The translations under genes were made by a program, and so were the position numbers. A DNA stretch of 64,000 nt from assembly GCA_049602155.1 (NCBI GenBank), contig JBMYRH010000005.1, positions 62,001 to 126,000 of the forward strand. The letters run 5' to 3'. Positions 44,552-52,641 of the stretch are shown here, in pieces. Numbering within the stretch: the stretch's first letter is position 1; every line of letters begins with the position of its first letter. This DNA comes from JBMYRH01 sp049602155. GTDB lineage: Bacteria > Myxococcota_A > UBA9042 > PHBI01 > JBMYRH01. Under the pieces are notes generated by a model. That model was not told the origin of the DNA, searched no databases, and was given only the letters and a program-made list of their open reading frames with translations.

Positions 44552-45696
44552 GGCAGCACGTCACTCACGGCGTGGTGGACCCCTTCAACGACCCGCTTGA
44601 CCATCTCGTCAGTCATGCGAGGGAAGAGGGGAATCGTGATGGAGCGTGCGTAGAGATCCTCTGCGACTGGGCACAGGCCTGCGTCGTAGCCGAGCGCTTC
44701 GTAGTAGGGGTGCCGATAGACTGGCAAGTAGTGCACTTGGACGCCCAAACCAAGCTCCCGCAGGCGGGTGAATAGTGGGCGTCGGAAGCGCGCCTCGGGC
44801 ACGCGAATCGTGAAGAGATGCCATCCGGACTCGACGCCCTCTCGGACCGTGGGGATCGTGATGCCTTTGAGGTCCGCGAGCGCTCCAAAGTAATGGCATG
44901 CTATCTCTTGCCGTCGCGTGATGAAGCGCGCGAGCTTGGCGATTTGGCTGAGGCCGAGCCCCGCTTGAATGTCCGTGAGTCGGTAGTTGAAGCCGAGGGC
45001 GTGCTGTTCGGCGTACCAGGGGCCTTCGTCGCGGTGCTTCATGCGCTCAGGATCGCGCACAAAGCCGTGAGAGCGGAACGAGCGAGCGACCTCCGCTGCC
45101 CCGCTGTCGGCAGTGACGACTGCGCCACCCTCACCGGTCGTGATCGGCTTGATGGGGTGAAGGCTGAGGGCTGTCAGGTCCGCCAGCGTGCCCACCGGGC
45201 GGCCGTGGTATCGGGCACCTAGGGAGTGGGCGGCGTCCGCGACTATTGTGAGTCCTGAGGCCTCGGCGATAGGGCGCAGGGCATCGTAGTCTGCCGGGTG
45301 CCCGGCGTAATCGACTGGAGCGAGCACTCGTGTGGTATCGCTTACCGCGCCGCGTACGAGGTCCGGGTCAATGTTGCCCGTGTCGGCGCAGACATCGACG
45401 AACCGCACAGTCGCTCCGAGATAGAGCGCGGCGTTCGCGGTGGCTGCGAAGGTGAGCGGCGTTGTGATGAGCTCATCACCGGGGCCGAGCCCTGCGGCGT
45501 GGTAGGCCACGTGGAGAGCAGCGGTGCCCGAGTTCACGGCGATGGCGTGAGGGACACCGCAGGCCTCGGCGAGCGCGGCCTCGAAGCTGGCGACGGTCGG
45601 GCCGGTGGTTAGCCACGCGCCCCGGAGGACCTCCACAACCGCTGCGATGTCCTCTTCGTCAAGCCACTGTGCGCCGTAGGGGATCATGTCGCTCAT
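44548..45696 (-). CDS. pseC: UDP-4-amino-4,6-dideoxy-N-acetyl-L-altrosamine transaminase
   Basis: A 382-residue DegT/DnrJ/EryC1 PLP aminotransferase. The N-terminus IPYGAQWLDEEDIAAVVEVL and LTTGPTVASFEAALAE are typical of PseC. The PLP-binding region has AVNSGTAALHVAYHA, VADAAHSLGARYHG and Lys183 in SLHPIKPITTGEGGAVV. LGFNYRLTDIQAGLGLSQI and YLPVYRHPYY fit sugar aminotransferases. It transfers an amino group to C4 of the PseB product. The start overlaps the pseB stop (ATGA). Confidence 0.93.
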   Translation of the reverse strand: MSDMIPYGAQWLDEEDIAAVVEVLRGAWLTTGPTVASFEAALAEACGVPHAIAVNSGTAALHVAYHAAGLGPGDELITTPLTFAATANAALYLGATVRFVDVCADTGNIDPDLVRGAVSDTTRVLAPVDYAGHPADYDALRPIAEASGLTIVADAAHSLGARYHGRPVGTLADLTALSLHPIKPITTGEGGAVVTADSGAAEVARSFRSHGFVRDPERMKHRDEGPWYAEQHALGFNYRLTDIQAGLGLSQIAKLARFITRRQEIACHYFGALADLKGITIPTVREGVESGWHLFTIRVPEARFRRPLFTRLRELGLGVQVHYLPVYRHPYYEALGYDAGLCPVAEDLYARSITIPLFPRMTDEMVKRVVEGVHHAVSDVLP

Positions 45697-46715
45697 GAGG
45701 GGCCCGCTGAGGCCTCCTCAAAGGGGCGCACAATCTCTCGAATTTCTTCGACCGTCAGCCAGGTCGTGTTGACTTCAGAGCTGTAGACGAAGCCCTCGGG
45801 CACTTCCCCGCCATCAGCGACGTTCCGCGTACGCTCTGCCCACCAGCCAAACTGGGGCTGGATGACATAGTGGTCATCGAACTCTCGGGTCAGGCGCGCA
45901 TCGTCTGCGGAGATCATCATCTCGTGGAGCTTCTCGCCCGGGCGGATGCCGATGACCTTTTGTTCGCAATCTGGGCCGATGGCGGTGGCCAAGTCGGTGA
46001 TGGTGGCGCTCGGGATCTTCGGGACGAAGACCTCACCGCCCTTCATTCGCTCGAGTGAGTTCAAGACGAAGCGCACCCCTTGCTCGAGGGTGATCCAGAA
46101 GCGGGTCATGTCTGGGTGCGTGATCGTCAGGACACCTGTGTTCCGTTGCTTGAGGAAGAAGGGGATGACGCTGCCGCGGCTGCCGACCACGTTGCCATAT
46201 CGAACGACCGCAAAGCGGGTCTGCCGCCCACCGGCGTACGCGTTACCGGAGACGAAGAGCTTGTCACTACAGAGCTTGGTGGCGCCGTATAGGTTGATCG
46301 GGTTGCAGGCCTTATCGGTGGACAGCGCAATGACGCGTTTGACGCCTGCGTTGATGGCGCAGTCGATGATGTTCTGTGCCCCATGGACGTTCGTCTTGAC
46401 GGCCTCGAAGGGGTTGTACTCACAGGCAGGGACCTGCTTCAGGGCCGCAGCGTGCACGACGATGTCGACGTCTGAGAAGGCCTGTCGGAGGCGGTCTCGA
46501 TCGCGGACATCGCCGATGAAGAAGCGCAGTCGCTTTCGGTCGGCGTCTGTGAACGCGGGATCCTTCGACATCTCAAACTGCTTGAGTTCATCTCGGCTGA
46601 AGATGATCACCCGTCGGGCGGACGTCTCGTCTAGAAGCGCGCGAATGAAGCGCTTCCCGAAAGACCCGGTCCCGCCGGTGACCAAGATGGACGTGCTGTC
46701 GGTGATAATCGACAC
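45693..46715 (-). CDS. pseB: UDP-N-acetylglucosamine 4,6-dehydratase (inverting)
   Basis: About 340 residues from GTG 46715, which has AGGAG six bases upstream; an ATG at 46730 and a TTG at 46748 are alternatives without good sites. The Rossmann motif is ILVTGGTGSFGKRFIRALL; RRVIIFSRDELKQFEM, HAAALKQVPACEYNPFEAVK and ALSTDKACNPINLYGATK (active-site region) are diagnostic of PseB/FlaA1-type inverting dehydratases, as is IGIRPGEKLHEMMI. It performs the first step from UDP-GlcNAc. First gene of the pse operon; it diverges from the aldo/keto reductase. Confidence 0.94.
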   Translation of the reverse strand: MSIITDSTSILVTGGTGSFGKRFIRALLDETSARRVIIFSRDELKQFEMSKDPAFTDADRKRLRFFIGDVRDRDRLRQAFSDVDIVVHAAALKQVPACEYNPFEAVKTNVHGAQNIIDCAINAGVKRVIALSTDKACNPINLYGATKLCSDKLFVSGNAYAGGRQTRFAVVRYGNVVGSRGSVIPFFLKQRNTGVLTITHPDMTRFWITLEQGVRFVLNSLERMKGGEVFVPKIPSATITDLATAIGPDCEQKVIGIRPGEKLHEMMISADDARLTREFDDHYVIQPQFGWWAERTRNVADGGEVPEGFVYSSEVNTTWLTVEEIREIVRPFEEASAGPS

Positions 46716-46854
46716 GCTCGACTCCTGCATGAGGTGGTGTGCACCCAATTGAGTGCGTTTCGCGGCTCAGAGATCCGAGGCGCGTCCTAGCCTTTGTTGT
46801 CCGTCTCATCTGGGTGTTGGTCAACTTTGGCTGGTGTTCTCGGGCTGGACTAAG

Positions 46855-47769
46855 ATGGGCGTCATGACGACGACTCGATCGAAGATCGCCCTCGGGACCG
46901 TTCAATGGGGCATGACCTACGGCATCGCGAATCACACGGGCCAGGCCACGGAGTCCGATGTCGCGGCCATGCTCGACATGGCGCAGCGTGCGGGGGTGGA
47001 CACCTTGGACACCGCGCGCGCTTACGGTTCGGCTGAGGCTGTCATCGGCCGGTCGCGTTGGCGTGAGCTGGGGTTCCGGGTCGTCACCAAGCTCAGCCCG
47101 GGTGTCTGTGATCGCGAGGGGGATGTTCGTGAGGCGACGGAGGAGAGCTTGCGGGCCAGCCGTGAGGCGCTTCAGGTCGAGCGCCTCGACGTGGTGTTAC
47201 TGCACCGACCAGAGCATCGGTTGGCCGCCGAGGGTGCAGCGTGGCGACGCCTCCGCTCGGCCCGTGATGAAGGGATGATCGGCGCTATCGGGGTGTCAGC
47301 GACCTCTCCGGAGACGGCGGTGGAAGCCTTGGGTGACGCGGACGTCGCGGTGATGCAGGTCGCAGCGAGCCTTTTAGACAGGCGCCTCGAGCGCTGCGGG
47401 TTCTTCGAGGACGCCGCCCAGCGCGATGTCGAAGTGCATGTGCGGAGCGCGTTTCTGCAGGGCCTCGCGTTCATCGCCACAGAGTCCTTGCCAGCGCACT
47501 TGAGCGAGGCGCGCGCTTGCCTGGAGGCAATCGATGTGTGGGCAGAGGCGAGGGAGGTGACCCGAGCGACGGCCTTCTTAGCCTACGCCCTCTCTCTGCC
47601 GGTGGCGCGGATCGTGATGGGCTGCGAGAGGCCAGAGCAGCTGGCCACCAACCTTGAGAGCGTCGTCCGTGCGAGGGCATTGGCCCATGAGGTCAAGGAG
47701 CTGTCTGAGGGCCTCCCAGCGCTCCCGTCCCACGTCTTGAACCCGGCCGAGTGGCCGACTTCCGATTAG
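46855..47769 (+). CDS. Aldo/keto reductase
   Basis: About 304 residues from ATG 46855 (ATG 46864 is also possible); the frame extends upstream to 46753 but that part is not protein-like. The catalytic residues are visible: Asp and Tyr in VDTLDTARAYGSAEAVIG, Lys in VVTKLSP and His in VVLLHRPEH. MVMGCERPEQL-type NADPH-binding sequence (IVMGCERPEQLATNLESV) is near the end. Such reductases occur in some nonulosonate and surface-sugar loci, and the divergent placement from pseB suggests a related role, but the substrate is unknown. Confidence 0.87.
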   Translation: MGVMTTTRSKIALGTVQWGMTYGIANHTGQATESDVAAMLDMAQRAGVDTLDTARAYGSAEAVIGRSRWRELGFRVVTKLSPGVCDREGDVREATEESLRASREALQVERLDVVLLHRPEHRLAAEGAAWRRLRSARDEGMIGAIGVSATSPETAVEALGDADVAVMQVAASLLDRRLERCGFFEDAAQRDVEVHVRSAFLQGLAFIATESLPAHLSEARACLEAIDVWAEAREVTRATAFLAYALSLPVARIVMGCERPEQLATNLESVVRARALAHEVKELSEGLPALPSHVLNPAEWPTSD

Positions 47770-47782
47770 CTCAGGGCTTTGA

Positions 47783-50641
47783 TCAGGAGGCCGCTACCGC
47801 AGCGACTGCCTCGGGGGTGGGGGGCGCCTTCTTAGGGGTCGCCACGATCGGGGGATCGAGGAGCTCGAAGACCTTCCCTTTGTGGAGGCCCCAGAGCGCT
47901 GTCCGGGCGGTGATGAAGCCCTGCGGTCGCTCATCGGCTCCGGTCAGGGCCAAGGCCAACTCTTCGGCACGGACGTGCGCACCTTCGTTCAGGTCGATCT
48001 TGACCCGGAGGAGCGGGGTGTCGGCGCCGAGGGCCAGCAGGCGGGTCTCTTGGACAGAGGGGTAGTCCACTTCAGCGCTCTGCAGGCCGGCGAGGATGTT
48101 GACCTCGCGGTCACCACGTTTGCGTGTGACCATGGTCATCAGAGGATCCCCTGATGTCGCCCTCGCTGCGGCAGCCGTGAGCTCCTCCACACCCCAGGTG
48201 CCTGGGCACGCGAGCACGTACTCGGCGAGCTTGGCGGAGCGCGCGCAGCTGCGGACGCCGTCCGGCAGTCGGGCTGCATCGACGACGCGGAGGCCAGGGT
48301 CGCTGACCGCGTTGATCTGCTCGGCGAGCATCGTGGGGTCGATGTCGGTCAGGGCGATGACGTCGACGACCTCACTGAGGCTTGGGACACCGAGCGGGAG
48401 GGCGGGGCCGTAGGTGAGCTGCGGCTTCGGGGAGAAGCCCTCGCTGTACTTCAGCACCATGCCGGCTCGTCGGATGATCCGAGGCAAGCTTCGCGTCAGG
48501 TCGAGTTGACTCGTCAGGGAGGTTGTCGCGAGCTTCGTGAAGATGAGCCTGTAGGAGTAGCTCTGTCCCTGATCCGCGCGTTTAGGCGGCAGCGTTTGGC
48601 CCAAACGGTTGGTCCGTACGGTCTTCCACTCGGGCAGGTCGTCTTCAGCGCGAGGTGTCGGGCGCTCTTTGGCCCCCAGCTTCTCGAGGAATGTCAGGCG
48701 CTCCTCGCGCATCGCTGTCAGGTCACAGGCGACGCCGCAGTGGTAGCAGATCAGCTTACGCTCGTCCTCGATGGCGTCGGCCATGTTGGTGTGGTGCACC
48801 TGCTCCCCGAGGGGCTTGCTGCACGGCGGCGAGAGGCGGTCCTTTGTCGCGCGCTTCCACTCCTTCGACAGGAACTTTGGTGCGAGCCCGACGTCGATAT
48901 GGTCCCAGGGTAAGGCACCGTCGAGCGGGAGGGTCCCGAGGTAGCGGTCTGTGGGGACGCCCCACTCTTCGATCGCTTCGAGCCACGCATCCCAGTTCAG
49001 GTGCTCATCCCAGCCATCGAACCGGCAGCCTTTCCGCCACGCGGTCTCGACCAAGTCCGCCACGCGGCGGTCACCGCGAGCCACGATCCCCTCGAGGAAG
49101 CTGACTTTGGGGTTGTGGGTCTTGACCGTGATCCGGTGCTGGCGACCGATGTCCTTGAGGACACCGTGCTTGCGCACGATCTCGTCATACGAGTCCATCG
49201 CTGCCCACTGAAAGGGCGTATGCGGCTTGGGGACGTGACTCGATGCGCTCGCGGTGACCTCGGCGCGCTTGCCGTGATGCTGTCGTCCGATTTTACGGAG
49301 TCGTGAGGAGGTGTGGACGATCCCGGCGACATCCTCGTCTTCCTCGGTGGGGAGCCCGATCATGAAGTAGAGCTTCATGCGCTTCCAGCCACGGGAGAAG
49401 ACTCGCTCGGCTGTGGTCTCGATGTCTTCGTCGGTGATGTTCTTGTTCACCACGTCACGCATGCGCTGGGTACCTGCCTCGGGGGCGAACGTCAGCCCTG
49501 TCGCCTTGACGCTCGCGATCTCGTCCAAGAGGTCTCCGGAGAGGCCATAGGCGCGAAGCGACGACACGGACAGGCTCACGCGTCGCTCTCGGAGTCGAGA
49601 CATGACGGTCTTGATCAGCGGGCTGATGCATGAGTAGTCGGCGGTCGAGAGGCTCGTCAGGCTGACCTCGTCGTAGCCACCTCGTTCGATCGCGTCCATC
49701 ACCGCGTCGATGACTTGCTCGGGGTCGCGCTCTCGCACCGGGCGGTAGATCATGCCGGCTTGGCAGAAGCGACAGCCTTCCGTGCACCCTCGCGCGATCT
49801 CCATGGAGACGCGGTCAAAGATCGCCTCGGCGGCAGGGACGGGCGTGTTGGTGGGGAATGGGTAGGCGGTCAGGTCCGCGACGTGCGCGCGCTCGACCGG
49901 ATAAGGCCCTGCGCTGGTCTCTGGATCGACGACGAGCAGATCGTTTCGGGGCTCTTCTTTGAGGGTGTAGAGCGCGGGGCAGTACCAGCCACCCATGGCT
50001 GCGAGGCGCGTCAAGACCTCCCGGCGGGGGAGGCCTTCATCACGCCAATCGGCGATGTTCAGGAGCGTCCGTGGGAGGATCTCCTCGGCGTCTCCGACCA
50101 AGAAGGCGTCAAAGAAGGGGGCCATCGGCTCTGGGTGCGTGCAGGTTGGACCGCCTCCCAGGATGAGTGGCCAGCGCTCGTCGCGGTCCTCAGAGCGCAA
50201 CGGGATCCCCGCCAAGTCCAGGAGGTTCAACACGTTCGTGTAGGTCATCTCGTACTGTAGAGAGATCCCCACGGCGTCGAAGTCGGTGAGGGGGCGCGCT
50301 GACTCTAACGAGATCAGTGGCAAGTCACGCTCCCGCAGGGCGGCCTCCATGTCGACCCACGGAGAGAACGAGCGCTCACAGGCGATCTCCTCTCGGTCGT
50401 TCAACAGCCCATAGATGATCTTTGTGCCGAGGTGGCTCATCCCGATGTCGTAGATATCCGGGAACGCCATGCAGATTCGGACGCGGGTTGTATCCCAGTC
50501 CTTGTGCACTGACTGGTACTCTTCGCCCGTGTATCGCGCGGGTTTTTGCACGGTGTGCAGAAATGACGCGTAGGGATGTTCACTCAGCGTGGTGCTCGAC
50601 AAAGGGTCCACTCCGGCCCGAGAAGATGCCCCTGAAATCAC
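47783..50641 (-). CDS. Radical SAM protein (TIGR03960 type) fused to DUF2344 (TIGR03936 type)
   Basis: A 952-residue fusion. The N-terminal region (MAFPDIYDIGMSHLGTKIIY, LILGGGPTCTHPEPMAPFFD) resembles the B12-binding-like fold; the radical SAM cluster is Cys286, Cys290 and Cys293 in GCTEGCRFCQAGMIYRP. The C-terminal 220 residues (SYRLIFTKLATTSLTSQLDL, IRRAGMVLKYSEGFSPKPQL) are the radical-SAM-linked DUF2344 domain. The two parts are usually adjacent separate genes. In many genomes they lie near ribosome- or RNase E/G-related genes; the reaction is not established. It is divergent from the Cys-rich cupredoxin lipoprotein and converges on the aldo/keto reductase. Confidence 0.9.
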   Translation of the reverse strand: MISGASSRAGVDPLSSTTLSEHPYASFLHTVQKPARYTGEEYQSVHKDWDTTRVRICMAFPDIYDIGMSHLGTKIIYGLLNDREEIACERSFSPWVDMEAALRERDLPLISLESARPLTDFDAVGISLQYEMTYTNVLNLLDLAGIPLRSEDRDERWPLILGGGPTCTHPEPMAPFFDAFLVGDAEEILPRTLLNIADWRDEGLPRREVLTRLAAMGGWYCPALYTLKEEPRNDLLVVDPETSAGPYPVERAHVADLTAYPFPTNTPVPAAEAIFDRVSMEIARGCTEGCRFCQAGMIYRPVRERDPEQVIDAVMDAIERGGYDEVSLTSLSTADYSCISPLIKTVMSRLRERRVSLSVSSLRAYGLSGDLLDEIASVKATGLTFAPEAGTQRMRDVVNKNITDEDIETTAERVFSRGWKRMKLYFMIGLPTEEDEDVAGIVHTSSRLRKIGRQHHGKRAEVTASASSHVPKPHTPFQWAAMDSYDEIVRKHGVLKDIGRQHRITVKTHNPKVSFLEGIVARGDRRVADLVETAWRKGCRFDGWDEHLNWDAWLEAIEEWGVPTDRYLGTLPLDGALPWDHIDVGLAPKFLSKEWKRATKDRLSPPCSKPLGEQVHHTNMADAIEDERKLICYHCGVACDLTAMREERLTFLEKLGAKERPTPRAEDDLPEWKTVRTNRLGQTLPPKRADQGQSYSYRLIFTKLATTSLTSQLDLTRSLPRIIRRAGMVLKYSEGFSPKPQLTYGPALPLGVPSLSEVVDVIALTDIDPTMLAEQINAVSDPGLRVVDAARLPDGVRSCARSAKLAEYVLACPGTWGVEELTAAAARATSGDPLMTMVTRKRGDREVNILAGLQSAEVDYPSVQETRLLALGADTPLLRVKIDLNEGAHVRAEELALALTGADERPQGFITARTALWGLHKGKVFELLDPPIVATPKKAPPTPEAVAAVAAS

Positions 50642-50813
50642 AGGTCATCGAGTGAGTCAACGAACGCGCGGTCAGACGGCTCCGCGAACCTTGACACTTC
50701 GGGGGGCGAGCCCCTACCGTTCGCGCCGCTATTTCGGTGGCCTGGCTATGCGCGAGGTCGCCAGTCTTATCAACGCACTTGGCGTCTGGACCCCCTGCCT
50801 TATGGAGAACGTG

Positions 50814-52520
50814 ATGCGCCCCTTTCGTTTTGTCTGTTGTCTTGTATTCCTCGCCTTCGCGGTGACCTCGTTTACAGCCTGCGGTGACGCCGACACGACG
50901 GCTGACTCCACCGCCACCGACGCTGTCGGCAGTGACGACAGCACGGGCAGCGCGGATGACGATGCATCCGGCAGCGTGACGGACCCCACAGAGAACGAAG
51001 GCGACTGCACGGCCAACTGCACGGGCAAGACCTGTGGTGACGATGGGTGTGGCGGAAGCTGCGGCACCTGTGGCTCTGGTGACGCGTGCAACGCGACCGG
51101 CGTCTGCGTGGCGACCGCTGACTGCACGGACACCTGCGAGAGCGTGGGCGCCACCTGCGGCACCATGTGCGGTGAGGCGTGTGGCACGTGCTCGGTGAAC
51201 TCGGACTGCGTCTCCGGCGCGTGCGTGTGCGCAGCGAGCTGTGAGGGCAAGACCTGCGGTGACGACGGGTGTGGCGGTAGCTGTGGCACTTGCGCCGCCG
51301 ACGAGACTTGCGACGGCTCCAGCTGCGTCGGCGCCGAGACGCCGCCTACGCCCGTGTGCGGTGATGGCACATGCAACGGCACAGAGAGCTGCTTGACGTG
51401 CACGGAGGACTGCGGACCGTGCGCGGATGAGACGACCTACTACTGCTTCGAGCTCAACGCCTGCCTCGTTGAGGGGTGTGACCCCAACTCGGCGAACTTC
51501 CAGACTTGTGCACAGGGCAACATGGGTGTCTGCCAAGAGGCTGCAGTGACCCCCAAGGACTGGTCGGATTGGTTCGCATGGCAGCAGTGCTTGGCCACAT
51601 GCATGGGGCAGACCCCGACGCCCGAGCAGCAGAATCAGTGCCTTGAGTACGGTTGCCCAGCTGAGGTCGCAGAGTGCTTCTCTGGTGGCACCTACGGTGA
51701 CAAGACCTGCGCCGAGATTGACACCTGCATGAACCAAGGCTGCAACATGCTCCCGCAGGATCAGCAGTCCGGTTGTATTCGTGACTGCATGGCCACGGGT
51801 ACCGAGGACGCGGTCAGTCAGCAGGTCGCGATCCTCTTCTGCGCCAGCAACGCTTGCGCCAACGAGACGACCGCAGCCGGTCAGCAGGCGTGCCTCCAGG
51901 CAGCGCTTCAGCCCGACGGCGCATGCGCCGATCCCGTCTCGATCTGCATGGGCGGCTCCGAGGTGTGTACACCTGCCTGTGACGGCAAAGACTGCGGCGA
52001 TGATGGTTGCGGCGGCTCCTGTGGCGAGTGCGCCGACGGCGTCGACTGCTTGGAGGGGCTCTGCACCCCGGTCGAGTGCGATGTCGACTGTGAGGGCAAG
52101 AGCTGCGGCGATGATGGTTGCGGCGGCTCCTGTGGCGAGTGCGCCGACGGTGAGACCTGCGACGCAGGCACTTGTGAGGCAGATGCACCAGCGTCGGTCT
52201 GCGACGCGACGTTCGCTGACTGCAGCGAGGCCGACTTCGATGCGGGCGACATGACAGCGATGACCGAGACCGTGGACATCGCCATGGTTGGGATGGCGCC
52301 CTACGCGCCCAAGTGCGTCCGGCTCAAGGCAGGGCAGACCGTTACTATCGGTGCCACGGCCGGCCACCCCTTTGAGAAGGTCTGCGCCGAGGACGATGTG
52401 ATGGACAGCCAAGACGGTCAGACGAGCGATGTGGAGTTCACCCTCACCACGCCTGGCTACTACAACTACAAGTGTCAGTTCCACGGCAGCATGGTCGGCA
52501 ACATCCAAGTCGTTCCCTAG
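50814..52520 (+). CDS. Cys-rich lipoprotein with four CGDDGCGG modules and a C-terminal blue-copper domain
   Basis: A 568-residue protein from ATG 50814 behind GGAG. The lipobox is SFTACGD. An acidic Asp/Thr/Ser linker is followed by Cys-rich modules GKTCGDDGCGGSCGTC (twice near the N-terminus) and GKDCGDDGCGGSCGEC, GKSCGDDGCGGSCGEC near residues 390-450. A central Cys-paired region (FAWQQCLATCMGQTP, CMNQGCNMLPQDQQSGC) separates them. The last 110 residues are cupredoxin-like: His in GATAGHPFEKVC and YYNYKCQFHGSMVGNIQVV with a C-x2-H-x2-M ligand set for type 1 copper. Probably a surface or periplasmic electron carrier or copper binder. Confidence 0.88.
   Translation: MRPFRFVCCLVFLAFAVTSFTACGDADTTADSTATDAVGSDDSTGSADDDASGSVTDPTENEGDCTANCTGKTCGDDGCGGSCGTCGSGDACNATGVCVATADCTDTCESVGATCGTMCGEACGTCSVNSDCVSGACVCAASCEGKTCGDDGCGGSCGTCAADETCDGSSCVGAETPPTPVCGDGTCNGTESCLTCTEDCGPCADETTYYCFELNACLVEGCDPNSANFQTCAQGNMGVCQEAAVTPKDWSDWFAWQQCLATCMGQTPTPEQQNQCLEYGCPAEVAECFSGGTYGDKTCAEIDTCMNQGCNMLPQDQQSGCIRDCMATGTEDAVSQQVAILFCASNACANETTAAGQQACLQAALQPDGACADPVSICMGGSEVCTPACDGKDCGDDGCGGSCGECADGVDCLEGLCTPVECDVDCEGKSCGDDGCGGSCGECADGETCDAGTCEADAPASVCDATFADCSEADFDAGDMTAMTETVDIAMVGMAPYAPKCVRLKAGQTVTIGATAGHPFEKVCAEDDVMDSQDGQTSDVEFTLTTPGYYNYKCQFHGSMVGNIQVVP
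51992..52150 (+). repeat. Two identical 48-bp direct repeats inside the cupredoxin lipoprotein gene
   Basis: Bases 51992-52039 and 52103-52150 are identical over 48 bases, spaced 111 bases apart. Each encodes the CGDDGCGGSCGECADG module. The neighbouring modules in the same gene differ at synonymous sites, so this pair is a recent duplication or gene-conversion product. Confidence 0.9.
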
Positions 52521-52543
52521 GGGCGTCAGTTATCTGGGAGAGA

Positions 52544-52616
52544 CCCTCAGGGGCGCATCGTCGTGCGCGGCTTGAGGGCTCCCTAACGTCAGCTTTCAGC
52601 CTCACCCAGCGTGAGG
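52544..52616 (+). other. Two consecutive hairpins between the lipoprotein genes
   Basis: The first pairs CCCTCA (52544-52549) with TGAGGG (52573-52578), enclosing a GCGCA/TGCGC inner stem. The second pairs CCTCAC (52600-52605) with GTGAGG (52611-52616), ending about 20 bases before the ribosome site of the next gene. Neither has a T tract. They may form a weak terminator or leader structure partly uncoupling the two lipoprotein genes. Confidence 0.35.
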
Positions 52617-52641
52617 AACTTACAGAGAAGAGGAGAGTTTC

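Noticed and set aside
50580..52508. A 642-codon open frame on the minus strand opposite the cupredoxin lipoprotein gene
   Set aside because: The translation is Ala/Val/Gly/Arg-rich low-complexity sequence with no recognisable domain, while the plus strand encodes a clear lipoprotein with a ribosome site. GC-rich codon bias leaves the antisense frame open.
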